Shown here in pieces: positions 41,737 through 50,446 of a stretch of 64,000 bases of DNA (position 1 is the stretch's first letter; every line of letters starts with the position of its first letter). This stretch comes from Actinokineospora fastidiosa (GTDB taxonomy: Bacteria > Actinomycetota > Actinomycetes > Mycobacteriales > Pseudonocardiaceae): NCBI RefSeq assembly GCF_014648415.1, contig NZ_BMRB01000002.1:81231-145230 (forward strand), written 5' to 3'. The notes below the pieces were generated by a model. The model had not been told where the DNA came from. It saw only the letters and a program-made list of their open reading frames with translations, and ran no database searches. A program made the translations under genes and the position numbers.

Positions 41737-42714
41737 GTGGAGCAACGACACCTCGGCCGCAGCGGCCTGCGGGTCTCCCGACTCGCCCTCGGCACCATGA
41801 CCTGGGGCCGCGACACCGACGCCGAGGCCGCGGCCGCCCAACTCGCCGCCTTCACCGAAGCAGGCGGCACCCTCGTCGACACCGCCGACGTCTACGCAGA
41901 CGGCGACACCGAACGCCTCATCGGCGCCCTCATCGACGACATCGTCCCCCGCGACCACATCGTCCTCGCCACCAAGGCCGTCGCCCGCCGCCACGACGGC
42001 CCCTTCGGCGGCGGCGCCTCCCGAGGCGCCCTCCTCGCCGCCCTCGAGGCCTCCCTCACCCGCCTCGACACCGACCACGTCGACCTCTGGCAACTCCACG
42101 CCTGGGACGCCCACACCCCACTCGAGGAAACCCTCTGCGCCGTCGACGCCGCCGTCCGCAGCGGCAAGGTCCGCTACGCGGGCATCTCCAACTACAGCGG
42201 CTGGCAGACCGCCACCGCAGCCACCCGCCAGACCCACACCCCCGGCGCCGCGCCCCTGGTCAGCACCCAGGTCGAATACTCCCTGCTCGAACGCGGCATC
42301 GAACGCGAAGTCGCCCCCGCCGCCGCCCACCACGGCATCGGCATCCTCGCCTGGGCCCCCCTCGGCCGAGGCGTCCTCACCGGCAAATACCGAACCAACA
42401 CCCCCGCCGACTCCCGAGGCGCCTCCCCCCAATGGGGCAACTACATCGAACAACACCGCACCGACCGAGCCGCCCGCATCGTCCAGGCCGTAGCCACCGC
42501 AGCCGACGGCCTCGGCACCTCCCCCCTGGCCGTAGCCCTCGCCTGGGTCCGCGACCGCCCCGGCGTCACCGCCCCCGTCGTCGGCGCCCGCGACGCCGCC
42601 CAACTCCGCGGCTCCCTGGCCGCCGAATCCCTCATCCTCCCCCCAGAAATCCGCGCCGCCCTGGACGACGTCAGCAAGCCAGACCTCGCCTACCCAGAAC
42701 GCCACCTCGACTGA
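41737..42714 (+). CDS. Aldo/keto reductase
   Basis: 325 residues. Catalytic tetrad: Asp and Tyr in TLVDTADVYADGDTE, Lys in IVLATKAVARRH and His in VDLWQLHAWD. NADPH site VVGARDAAQLRGSLAA. GTG 41737 gives MEQRHLGRSGLRVSRLALGT, the canonical start; the frame continues upstream to a TTG at 41728. Divergent from the LLM gene. Third codon positions are nearly all C. Confidence 0.93.
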   Translation: MEQRHLGRSGLRVSRLALGTMTWGRDTDAEAAAAQLAAFTEAGGTLVDTADVYADGDTERLIGALIDDIVPRDHIVLATKAVARRHDGPFGGGASRGALLAALEASLTRLDTDHVDLWQLHAWDAHTPLEETLCAVDAAVRSGKVRYAGISNYSGWQTATAATRQTHTPGAAPLVSTQVEYSLLERGIEREVAPAAAHHGIGILAWAPLGRGVLTGKYRTNTPADSRGASPQWGNYIEQHRTDRAARIVQAVATAADGLGTSPLAVALAWVRDRPGVTAPVVGARDAAQLRGSLAAESLILPPEIRAALDDVSKPDLAYPERHLD

Positions 42715-42753
42715 CGACCACAAGCCCACCACCCCCACCGCAGTCCCGTCGAT

Positions 42754-42855
42754 CACGGCAGTCCCTGAACCACGGCCGTCCCCTAACCACGACAGTCCCG
42801 TGAACCACGGCAGTCCCGTCGACCACCGGACACACGCCGACCACCGGACGTACGC
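42754..42855. repeat. 17-18-bp tandem repeats
   Basis: Six degenerate units such as CACGGCAGTCCCTGAAC, CACGGCCGTCCCCTAAC, CACGACAGTCCCGTGAAC, CACGGCAGTCCCGTCGAC and CACCGGACACACGCCGAC follow directly on one another. Confidence 0.75.
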
Positions 42856-42886
42856 ACCTCAGCCGCCCACCCACGGCAGCCAGCCA

Positions 42887-42924
42887 CCATGGCTGCCAGC
42901 TGCCACGGCAGCTGGCAGCCATGG
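42887..42924. repeat. 18-bp perfect inverted repeat (2-nt loop)
   Basis: CCATGGCTGCCAGCTGCC and GGCAGCTGGCAGCCATGG are separated by AC. Further GGCAGC/GCTGCC words surround it, so several alternative cruciform or hairpin pairings are possible. It lies about 170 bp after the aldo/keto reductase stop and could terminate its transcript. Confidence 0.8.
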
Positions 42925-43685
42925 CAGCTGCCCACCTCGGCCGACGCAACAGCTGCCGACGCAACAGCTCTGCCAAGCGATGTCGCTGCCCCCATGCGCG
43001 AGCGGCCCCTGCCCCCGATGCCCGAGCGGCCCTGCCGTCTCCTCCCGTCCGCTCGTAGCCGCCCTGCCCATCAGCGTTCCGCTCCGCAGCCGCCCCTCCT
43101 CAACCACTACCCCCTCCTCCGCTGGCACCCTCTCGGCTGGTGCTCCTGCGCCACCACCCCGCCAGCGCGCCTCTTGTTGCGGCTCCCCTGCTCTGGCAGC
43201 TCCCCTCCGCCCCTTGCTCCCGGCCCTCTCCCCCTCTCCCTCTCCCTCACCCCTCCTCCGCCGATCTCTTCCTCACCTCCGTTCCTCCCCACCCAAGCCG
43301 ACCGCCACAGCGGGCAGGTCCGGTACGTCCCCCACACCACCCTCGCGCCTCTCAGCTACCCCCCACGTCCTGTGCTTCTCACACCCACCCATGCCCAGCC
43401 CGACCACCCATCGGCCGTCCCCGACCCTCCCCAACTCCTCGTCGCTACAGACGCCAGCCCGGTCCCAACGACGAACCGTTCCACCACCCGTTCTCGTGTC
43501 CTCGGCCCAAAGCTCAGATCCACCGGCCTCAGCTCGTCACGCGCCCTGCTGTCTGACCCCCTTCTCTGTGCGTTTTCTCTTGCTATTGAGGTCTGTCTCG
43601 CAGCTGGCTTCCCCGGTTCCATGTCATCATCCATTACCTTGATAGTGATTAGTGGATAGTAAAATTCGGCTCGGCGAGGGGGCGC

Positions 43686-43707
43686 AGGTGCGCTAGCTAG
43701 CGCACCT
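43686..43707. terminator. 22-bp perfect palindrome downstream of membrane-protein gene
   Basis: AGGTGCGCTAG followed by its exact complement CTAGCGCACCT. As RNA it forms a 9-bp stem with an AGCU loop, 27 bp beyond the stop of the minus-strand gene, so a terminator is likely; a dimeric protein site is the alternative. Confidence 0.5.
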
Positions 43708-43733
43708 CGATTGAGGAAGACGCGAGATAACGA

Positions 43734-44123
43734 TCAGTCAACGTCTGATGACAGGAAGTAGCCCTGGACCTCAGCCCGGAACATCAACCGCAGCGACGAC
43801 GCCAGCAAGGCCCCGGAAACCCCCACGAGCGCCAACACCACCACCCCGTCGATAACCGCGATCGACAGAAACAGCGACGCGAATGCGCTCGCCCCGACCG
43901 CGGGTCTCGCCCAATCCCGGCCAGCCCGCAACGCGTGGGTGAATGCCATCGTCAACAACACCGCGATGGCGAAGAACGTCGGATCCGCCCCCGCATGGAC
44001 CGCGACCGCCACGGTCAGCGCGGCCTGGACCAGCAGCAAGACCGCCGCCGCCCGGACCGCGGCCGGGGGCTGGACCGGCCGGGGGTCGCCGAAGATCGGC
44101 AGGTGCATAGGATCGATCGCCAT
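43734..44123 (-). CDS. Small four-helix membrane protein
   Basis: 129 residues. After MAIDPMHLPIFGDPRPVQPP come four hydrophobic segments: AAAVLLLVQAALTVAVAVHA, FFAIAVLLTMAFTHALRAG, AVGASAFASLFLSIAVIDGV and VVLALVGVSGALLASSLRLM. ATG 44123 has GGGAGGAATC directly upstream. Family not recognised; likely an actinobacterial integral membrane protein. Divergent from the lipoprotein gene. Confidence 0.75.
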   Translation of the reverse strand: MAIDPMHLPIFGDPRPVQPPAAVRAAAVLLLVQAALTVAVAVHAGADPTFFAIAVLLTMAFTHALRAGRDWARPAVGASAFASLFLSIAVIDGVVVLALVGVSGALLASSLRLMFRAEVQGYFLSSDVD

Positions 44124-44293
44124 TGATTCCTCCCGCACTCGTGCCCGGTTATTCGACCCGACCCCACCAGCCGTTACAAACGCGCAACCATCGGCCGGGT
44201 GGGCGACACGGACCACATGGACGTGGCTTGCCGAGGTCCGGTGCGGGATGCTGGGGGACAGCCCGTTCAGCCCAATCCCGTCGGAGGAGTTCG

Positions 44294-45274
44294 TTGCGCC
44301 TTCCGGTCGCCGCCGTGGCCACTGCCGTCCTGCTCGCCGGATGCTCGAGCGGGCAGCCGCAAGACGAGCTGATGGTCACCACCGACCCGGTGGCCGCCAC
44401 GGCCGCCCGCTCCCCCGCCCCGACGGCCGAACCCGCGGGCCGGGTCCTGCCCGCCGAGGCGGCGAGCGCTGTCGCCGTCACCGGCAGCACCCTCGCCGTC
44501 GCCACGGACGCCGGTGTCGACCTCTACGACCTCGCCGCGCTCGACAAGGCCCCCCGCTCCGTCGCGCTCCCCGGCCCCGTCGAGACCCTGACTGTCGACG
44601 GCGCCGACCTCCTGGCCGCTGTGCCCACGAAGAACCAGGTCGTGCGCGTCGACACCGCGTCCGCGGCCACGTCCGAGGTCGGCGTCCAGGGCGCGCCCGC
44701 CGCCGCGACGCCGTTCGCCGACGGCACGATCGTCGCGGTCCGCGAGAGCAAGGGCGTCGCCGTGCTGACCGACGGGACGGTCACCAAGAACCTCAGCGGC
44801 GGCCTGCTCAGCGCCGACCGCGTCTTCGCCACCGGCGACCACGCCGTGGTGCTCGACCACCTGCGCAACGCGGTGTTCCGGCTGGACATGGCCAAGGGCT
44901 CGGTCGAGGAAGGACTGCGCGCGGGCGAGGGCGCGACGAACGGCGTCGTCGACCGGTTCGGCCGGGTCCTGGTCGTCGACACCCGGGGCAACTCGCTGCT
45001 CGCGTTCGGCCTCGACCCGCTGCTGCTGCGCCAGCGCTACCCCGTGCCCGGCGCGCCGTACGGGATCGCCTACGACGCCGAGCGCGATCTGGCCTGGGTG
45101 ACGCTCACCGCGACCAACGAGGTGGTCGGCTTCGACGTCGCGGGCGGCGAGCCCGAGGAGCGGTTCAGGTTCCCCACCGTCGGCCAGCCGAACTCGGTGG
45201 CCGTCGACCCCGCGGACGGCCGCGTCGTCGTGGCGTCCGCGAACGGAGGAGGTGTCCAGGTGATCGCACCATGA
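44294..45274 (+). CDS. Lipoprotein with YncE/NHL-like beta-propeller
   Basis: 326 residues from TTG 44294, preceded by GGAGGAG. The lipobox VAAVATAVLLAGC directs diacylglyceryl modification at Cys17. Residues ~50-326 form six to seven blade-like repeats (VAVTGSTLAVATDAGVDLYD, LVVDTRGNSLLAFGLDPLLL, GIAYDAERDLAWVTLTATNE, SVAVDPADGRVVVASANGGG). Extracytoplasmic; ligand unknown. Its TGA overlaps the ATG of the DUF5703 gene. Confidence 0.88.
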   Translation: MRLPVAAVATAVLLAGCSSGQPQDELMVTTDPVAATAARSPAPTAEPAGRVLPAEAASAVAVTGSTLAVATDAGVDLYDLAALDKAPRSVALPGPVETLTVDGADLLAAVPTKNQVVRVDTASAATSEVGVQGAPAAATPFADGTIVAVRESKGVAVLTDGTVTKNLSGGLLSADRVFATGDHAVVLDHLRNAVFRLDMAKGSVEEGLRAGEGATNGVVDRFGRVLVVDTRGNSLLAFGLDPLLLRQRYPVPGAPYGIAYDAERDLAWVTLTATNEVVGFDVAGGEPEERFRFPTVGQPNSVAVDPADGRVVVASANGGGVQVIAP

Positions 45275-45483
45275 CCGAGGGAGTGATCGACGGCGACTGG
45301 GAGTACCGGCCGCTGCGGCTGCCGCCCCAGGTCTCGCGGCTGACAGCGGCCACGCAGCTGGCCATCCACGCGGAGTTCTCCGGTTGGGAGCTGTCCAACG
45401 TGCGGCTGTACGCGGACGGCACCCGCAAGGTGTGGCTGCGGCGCAGGCGGCGGCCCGGGGTCGTATCCGGCGTCATCACCTAG
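45271..45483 (+). CDS. DUF5703 family small protein
   Basis: 70 residues: TEGVIDGDWEYRPLRLPPQV, then SRLTAATQLAIHAEFSGWEL and VRLYADGTRKVWLRRR. The WEYRPLRLPP and GWEL..RLYxDGxRKVWLRR patterns identify DUF5703. The ATG overlaps the lipoprotein stop (ATGA), as these two gene families are often paired in actinobacteria. Function unknown. Overlaps the convergent DUF2231 gene by eight bases. Confidence 0.85.
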   Translation: MTEGVIDGDWEYRPLRLPPQVSRLTAATQLAIHAEFSGWELSNVRLYADGTRKVWLRRRRRPGVVSGVIT

Positions 45484-45973
45484 CCGGAAGGTTGGCGACG
45501 CCCTCCCACACCGCGCGCGAGCCCGCCTCGCCGACGCGGAACACGTGCACGGCCGCCGCCGCCGACAGCCCGACGGCCAGGACGGCGGTCACCGCCAGGA
45601 TGACGCGCGCGCGGGCGGAGGGCCCGCCGTCGGCGCGCTGGGCGGACTGGTTGACGGTGTGGGCGACCATCAGCCCGAGGACGGCCAGCAGCTGCGGGAC
45701 GACGAAGTAGATGAGCTGCTCGCCCAGCTGCTGGTGGGCGACGATCAGCGGGTTCTCCGGGAGCCTGCGCTGCAGCAGCTCGCCGCTCTCGGCGGCGATG
45801 GGCGTGAGCGCGGTGCCCACCGCGACCGTCCCGGCGACCAGCCACCCGACTCTGCGCCGGGCCGCGGGCCACGCGGCGATCAGGATCGTGCCCAGCGCGC
45901 CCAGCGGCACGAACACGACGACCGCGTGGATCATCAGCACGTGCAGGGGCAGTCCGTTCACGAACTCGGGCAT
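45476..45973 (-). CDS. DUF2231 membrane protein
   Basis: 165 residues with four membrane helices (HVLMIHAVVVFVPLGALGTI, VGWLVAGTVAVGTALTPIAA, YFVVPQLLAVLGLMVAHTV, VILAVTAVLAVGLSAAAAVH) and the family motif PLHVLMIHAVVVFVPLGAL. Histidines in the helices suggest haem or metal binding, which is not proven. ATG 45973 has GGAGG five bases upstream. Confidence 0.87.
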   Translation of the reverse strand: MPEFVNGLPLHVLMIHAVVVFVPLGALGTILIAAWPAARRRVGWLVAGTVAVGTALTPIAAESGELLQRRLPENPLIVAHQQLGEQLIYFVVPQLLAVLGLMVAHTVNQSAQRADGGPSARARVILAVTAVLAVGLSAAAAVHVFRVGEAGSRAVWEGVANLPAR

Positions 45974-46043
45974 GCACACCTCCGGTTAGGCCTCGTCCCA
46001 GATGGTGAGTCTCCCGAAACCACGCTTCGGTTCCCCCACGGGT

Positions 46044-46919
46044 TCACCATGTTTCCCCCACTTTGCGCAAGGCGGCGTGCACCAGGCCGACCAATCGGGG
46101 CAGTACCTGCGGCGCGCCCTCCAGCGGCAGCATGTGGCCGAGCCCGGGCAGCACGACCGCGGCGCCGTCGTGGGCGGACCCGGCGAGCGCGTCGGCGTGG
46201 GCCGCGGGGACGAGGCGGTCGCGGTCGCCGACCATGGCGAGCACGGGCACGTCGGCGGCGACGGCGAGCGCGGCCTCCCGGTCGTAGCGGTCGAGGCCGG
46301 GGCGGAAGAGGGCGACCGTGTCGGGCCAGTGGGCGCTGACCATGTCGGCGACCAGGCGCATGTCGTCCGGGTCGGGGTCGTCGCCGAGGAGCAGCCAGCG
46401 CAGCCCGACGGCCATCGCCTTGCGGCTGACCCGGTCGACGCTGCCGCCGAGGATGCCGCGCAGGTCCTGCACCACGCGGCCGACCGAGTGCGGGACGGCC
46501 GCGGACGTGTCGCACAGCCTGCTCGCGCTGGTGGCCAGGAACGCCAGCCCGGCGACCCTGCGGGTGAACAGGTCGACGTGGCGGACGGTGAGCGACATCA
46601 GCGCGAGCCCGCCCATGCCGTGGCCAGCGAGCACGACGTGCCCGCTGGCCTGGTCGGCGATCAGCTCCGCGAGGTCGTCGCCGAGCTGCTCGACGGTCGC
46701 GGTCTCGGGCGTGGCCGCCGTGGAGCGGCCGTGCCCGCGGTGGTCGTAGGCCAGGACGCGGACGGGCTGCTCGGTGGCGTGCGGGAGGGTGTCGATGATC
46801 TTGTGCCAGACGCGGTGGTCCTGGGCGTAGCTGTGCGCGAGCACCACCGTGACCTCGGCGGCGGGGTCTCCCGCTGCGGCGACGGCGAGCTCGGCCCCGT
46901 CACCCAGGACGACCCGCAT
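46044..46919 (-). CDS. Alpha/beta hydrolase fold protein without nucleophile
   Basis: 291 residues. It has the canonical LAHSYAQDHRVWHKIIDTLP oxyanion loop, AYDHRGHGRST, acid in MVGDRDRLVP and His in LPGLGHMLPLEGAP. The nucleophile elbow, however, reads VVLAGHGMGGLAL instead of GHSMGG: the Ser codon AGC is GGC. As it stands the protein cannot form the usual acyl enzyme. Start ATG 46919. It lies 19 bp downstream of the M20 peptidase gene on the same strand and is probably cotranscribed. Confidence 0.85.
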   Translation of the reverse strand: MRVVLGDGAELAVAAAGDPAAEVTVVLAHSYAQDHRVWHKIIDTLPHATEQPVRVLAYDHRGHGRSTAATPETATVEQLGDDLAELIADQASGHVVLAGHGMGGLALMSLTVRHVDLFTRRVAGLAFLATSASRLCDTSAAVPHSVGRVVQDLRGILGGSVDRVSRKAMAVGLRWLLLGDDPDPDDMRLVADMVSAHWPDTVALFRPGLDRYDREAALAVAADVPVLAMVGDRDRLVPAAHADALAGSAHDGAAVVLPGLGHMLPLEGAPQVLPRLVGLVHAALRKVGETW

Positions 46920-46938
46920 GGCTCGCATCCTGGCACGG

Positions 46939-48270
46939 TCAGCAATTGCGCAGAAACCGGTCCAGCACCCGGGTGCCGAACTGCAGCGCGTCGACGGGGA
47001 CGCGCTCGTCCACACCGTGGAACAGGGCGGTGAAGTCCAGGTCGGCGGGGAGCTTGAGCGGGGCGAAGCCGAAGCAGCGCATCCCGAGTGAGCTGAACGC
47101 CTTGGCGTCGGTGCCGCCGGAGAGCATGTAGGGCACGGCGCGGGCGCCCGGGTCCTCCGCGGCGATCGCGTCGGTCATGGCGTCGACCAGCGCGCCGTCG
47201 AAGGTGGTCTCCACCGGGGGGAGCTTGCTGATCCACTCGCGCTCGACGTCCGGGCCGAGGATCTCGGCGAGCTCGCGCTCGAAGGCCTCCTCGCGGCCGG
47301 GCAGCACCCGGCAGTCGACGACGGCCTCGGCGACGGAGGGGATGACGTTGGCCTTGTACCCGGCGGTGAGCATGGTGGGGTTGGCGGTGTCGCGCAGGGT
47401 GGCGCCGATCATGCGGGCCACGGTGCCGATCTTGCCGACGGTCCCGTCGAGGTCGTCCTCGTCGAACTCCAGCCCGGTCAGCTCGCTCATGGCGGCGAGG
47501 AACTCGCGGACGGACTCGGTCAGCACGAGCGGGAACCGGTGCGTGCCCAGCTTGGCGACGGCCTCGGTGAGCTTCGTCACGGCGTTGTCCTCGTGGACCA
47601 TCGACCCGTGGCCCGCGCGGCCCCGGGTCCGCAGCTTCATCCAGGCGATGCCCTTCTCGGCGGTCTCGATCAGGTAGGCGCGCACGCCGTCCTTGACGGT
47701 GATCGAGAACCCGCCGACCTCGCTGATGGCGTCGGTCGCGCCCTCGAACAGGTCGGGCCGGTTCCGCACGAGCCACTGCGAGCCGTAGTCGCCCGCCGCC
47801 TCCTCGTCGGCGAGGAACGCGAAGATGATGTCCCGCGGCGGCACGATCCCGTCCCGCTTGAACCGGCGCGCGGTCGCCAGCGTCATCCCCAGCATGTCCT
47901 TCATGTCGACCGCGCCCCGCCCCCAGACGTAGCCGTCCTGCACGGCGCCACTGAAGGGGTGCACAGACCACTCGGACGGGTCCGCGGGCACGACGTCGAG
48001 GTGCCCGTGCACGAGCAGGGCGCCCCGGGAGGGATCGGCCCCCTCCAGCCGGGCGAAGACGTTCCCCCGCCCCTTGGCCCCCGACTCGACGTAGGTGGTC
48101 TCGTACCCCACCTCAGCCAACTTCTCCGCGACGTACTCCGCCGCCTCCCGCTCCCCCACCACGGTCGCCGGATCCCCGGTGTTCGTGGTGTCGATGCGGA
48201 TAAGTTCGCTGGTCAAACCCACAACCTCAGCCTCGGCGACAGCCAGGCCGCCCATCTCCTGCTCGCTCAC
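46939..48270 (-). CDS. M20 family metallopeptidase
   Basis: 443 residues from GTG 48270. Zinc ligands are in LLVHGHLDVVPADPSEW, GRGAVDMKDMLGM (bridging Asp), FAFLADEEAAGDYGS (catalytic and ligand Glu) and the C-terminal FHGVDERVP. The lid/dimerisation domain lies in the middle (GRAGHGSMVHEDNAV). Hydrolyses peptides or N-acyl amino acids; family members in actinobacteria are annotated as dipeptidases or acetylornithine deacetylase-like. Upstream gene of a pair with the hydrolase. Confidence 0.93.
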   Translation of the reverse strand: MSEQEMGGLAVAEAEVVGLTSELIRIDTTNTGDPATVVGEREAAEYVAEKLAEVGYETTYVESGAKGRGNVFARLEGADPSRGALLVHGHLDVVPADPSEWSVHPFSGAVQDGYVWGRGAVDMKDMLGMTLATARRFKRDGIVPPRDIIFAFLADEEAAGDYGSQWLVRNRPDLFEGATDAISEVGGFSITVKDGVRAYLIETAEKGIAWMKLRTRGRAGHGSMVHEDNAVTKLTEAVAKLGTHRFPLVLTESVREFLAAMSELTGLEFDEDDLDGTVGKIGTVARMIGATLRDTANPTMLTAGYKANVIPSVAEAVVDCRVLPGREEAFERELAEILGPDVEREWISKLPPVETTFDGALVDAMTDAIAAEDPGARAVPYMLSGGTDAKAFSSLGMRCFGFAPLKLPADLDFTALFHGVDERVPVDALQFGTRVLDRFLRNC

Positions 48271-48383
48271 ACCGCCCTTCCTACCACCCCCCACACCCCC
48301 AAGCCCCACCCGATTTGGGCGCCCGGGGGACGATCAGTTAAGGTATGTCCACACCACGCGGGAGGGCCCAGGCTCCCCCGCAC

Positions 48384-48467
48384 GTCCGGGTGGCGGAATG
48401 GCAGACGCGCTAGCTTGAGGTGCTAGTCCCCGTTAAGGGGGTGGGGGTTCAAGTCCCCCCTCGGACA
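48384..48467 (+). tRNA. tRNA-Leu (anticodon GAG)
   Basis: The acceptor stem pairs GTCCGGG (48384-48390) with CTCGGAC (48460-48466) allowing one G-T pair, discriminator A at 48467. The anticodon stem CTAGC/GCTAG encloses TTGAGGT, giving GAG. The long variable arm (CCCCGTTAAGGGG) is that of a class II leucine tRNA, and GGGGGTTCAAGTCCCCC is the T-arm. CCA is not encoded. Its 3' end is the attachment region of the following element. Confidence 0.96.
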
Positions 48468-48485
48468 CACTCGCTAACCACACGG

Positions 48486-48518
48486 AGAGACGCTGTCGCT
48501 GAGGCAGCGTCTCTGTCG
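48486..48518 (+). terminator. Terminator after tRNA-Leu
   Basis: AGAGACGCTG and CAGCGTCTCT form a perfect 10-bp stem with a nine-base loop, followed by GTCGTTTT. It ends the tRNA transcript and lies within the 3' coding part of the antisense recombinase gene. Confidence 0.8.
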
Positions 48519-50187
48519 TTTTGGTAACCGATCTCCAGTCGCAGGTCACGATAGAGGTTGATCAGGCTTTCCGGCCGTGCGTCCTTCAGCACCGAACCGA
48601 CGTCCCCGAGAGCGTCGATCATCGCGTAGACCTCCGCAGCGTCGAGGCTCCCTGCCGCTGGCACGTGCCCTACCTCTGCCCGCGCTGCTTCCCGTTCGGC
48701 CTGTGCCTGGTTGATCACCTCAACGAGCGCAGACGGGTCGACGCCTGCGGCGATCGCCGCCTGATAACGCTTCAAGCGCGATTCCGCGTCCGCCAGCCGC
48801 TGTTGCGCGGCCTGCTGCCCGCTCGTCTGCTGGGCGTCGTCTTGGGAAGCGAGAAGCGCTCGGACCGTCTCGTCTCGGTTCTCGGGGGCGAACAGCCTGC
48901 CGATCCACCCGTTGATGGCGGACACCAGAACGTCCTCACGGAGGTTGACCGTCTTCGGATGAGTCTCCAGAGCCGCCGAACCGGGTGCGAGCGTGCGAGC
49001 GAGGCAGCGGTAGTAGGTCGTGTTCCGGACGACGCCTCCCTGCATCTTCCGCTTGCAGATCTCGCATCGGACATGCCCGCGGAGAAGGTAGGTGCGCTTC
49101 GTGGTTGTTCGCCTTCGCTCTAGCTTCGCGATCCCCTGCATTCCACCCGCTCCCCGCGACCTCCTGATGAGTTGGGCTTGGGTGAACTGATCGACAGAGA
49201 CGATCGCGGGATGTGCAGGCTTCCGGGAGCGAACAATCCGGTCAGGCGATGCCTTCCGGAATCGCGTCACGTGCCCCGCCGACACGTCATCCGGATCGGC
49301 CAACATCTCGTGCTTCGTCCAGCGGCCAAATACGCATAGCCGGTGTAACGCGGGTTCTCCAGAATCGCCCGGACCGTGCTGCCCTGCCATCCGTCCGCCA
49401 ACCGGTGTCGGTTCTGGTCCGGCCGCCTTGCCGATGGGCAGGGAATGCCGTCCCGGTTCAGGCCCGCCGCGATCGCCCGGTCACCGTTCCCCTCCAGGTA
49501 CTCATCGAAGATCCGACGAACTACGGGCGCCAGTTCCTCGTCCAGCGCTAGCACCCTCAGCCGGAATCCCTCGGCCGCCTTCCGCGGGTTCGGGTGCGGA
49601 CCACCGTCGACCACCTCGTATCCGAACGGCGTCCGCCCGCCCTGGTGACGGCCCTCGTTGAGCACCTGGGCATCCATCGCAGCGCGGACGCGGGCCTGGA
49701 CGTGCTGGCGCTCGGACTCGCTCATCCCGCCCAGCACGCTCATCAGCATCTTGTGCGACGGGTTCCGCGGATCGAACTTCCCGCCAAGCTCCGGCACCCA
49801 CAGGTCCACGCCGTACGCGGCGAAGCGGGGCGCGATCAGGGAGAACTGGTTGCCGAACCAGCACCGAGTCCCCTCCCCCACCACGACGGCGCTCCACGTC
49901 CGCCGTGGGTCCTTCAAGGCCGCGAGCAACCGCGCACTCTCCGGGCGCCGCTCCCACGGCACCGACCGGGACTGACCGATGTCGAAGAAGTCCGCGACGA
50001 CCCTTCCGCCCAGGGGTTCGACGAACTTCCGCGCGTTCCCCATCTGCCAGCCGTGAGAGGTCTCCGGGTCTTGGTTGTCCTCCGTCGAGCAGCGCCCGTA
50101 GAACGCAAGCTCACCGATCCCCTCGTCCAGTTCGCTGGCCGTGACCTCGATTCCCCAGAGTTCATCAAGCGTCGTCCACGGGTCGCG

Positions 50188-50199
50188 GCTGATTTCAGC
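50188..50199. promoter_or_regulatory. GCTGATTTCAGC palindrome at the recombinase start
   Basis: A near-perfect 12-bp palindrome covering recombinase codons 3-6. Related to GCTGATATCAGC at 54094 and to the AGAGCCGATTT(C/A)AGCA elements at 50386 and 54071; candidate repressor site. Confidence 0.45.
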
Positions 50200-50203
50200 A
50201 GTC

Positions 50204-50446
50204 ATGGCGCGTACCTTCCGGCGGTCCGTCGAGCACTTCGACGGTCGTCAACTCGACCAGTATGCCAAGCAGTGTCCGCCAGGCACGTGGCGAAAGGCGA
50301 GGAAGATGGTCCGGAACGCGAACGACGAGCGTCTCCGCCCCTCCACGCTCGCGAGTCATGACAGATCACGGTCACTCGATCCAGCAGAGCCGATTTCAGC
50401 ACGTCTCGTGCGCTTCACCGCAGCCCGGATGTCGGCCGTGAAGTAG
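50204..50446 (+). CDS. Possible small gene divergent from the recombinase
   Basis: An 80-residue frame from ATG 50204 (MARTFRRSVEHFDGRQLDQY, then AKQCPPGTWRKARKMVRNAN). The first ~52 residues lie in a stretch free of other genes, are basic and look protein-like; the last third overlaps the 3' end of the FtsK-like gene. No family recognised, and the start overlaps the recombinase start on the other strand. Low confidence. Confidence 0.25.
   Translation: MARTFRRSVEHFDGRQLDQYAKQCPPGTWRKARKMVRNANDERLRPSTLASHDRSRSLDPAEPISARLVRFTAARMSAVK

Larger units (their letters stand above)
42715..43733. other. Gene-free repeat-rich interval
   Basis: I find no supportable gene in this kilobase. Open frames are Pro/Ser-rich and lack start signals or recognisable domains. 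It holds 17-18-bp tandem repeats, an 18-bp-stem hairpin, the direct repeat GACGCAACAGCT (twice, about 42952-42978), a polypyrimidine tract (about 43218-43282), AT-richer DNA at 43560-43670 and a 22-bp palindrome. Confidence 0.7.
48449..50205 (-). pseudogene. Large serine recombinase (integrase), frameshifted
   Basis: The N-terminal frame (50205 to about 49333) has the resolvase domain: catalytic S40 in AFYGRCSTEDNQDPETS, ADFFDIGQSRSVPWERRP and MSESERQHVQARVRAAMD, then the recombinase domain GGRTPFGYEVVDGG and STVRAILENPRYTGYA. At 49332-49335 one base is missing, and the next frame continues FGRWTKHEMLADPDDVSAGH, the zinc ribbon CEICKRKMQGGVV-YYRC and a coiled coil. The last six residues (CVRGGT) and stop are encoded by antisense tRNA-Leu sequence. 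Either the integrase is inactive, trapping the element, or the base was lost in sequencing. Confidence 0.85.

Noticed and set aside
42800..43659. Overlapping Pro/Ser-rich plus-strand frames and a 92-residue minus frame (43356-43634)
   Set aside because: No domain, no start signal and strongly repetitive composition; more likely non-coding.
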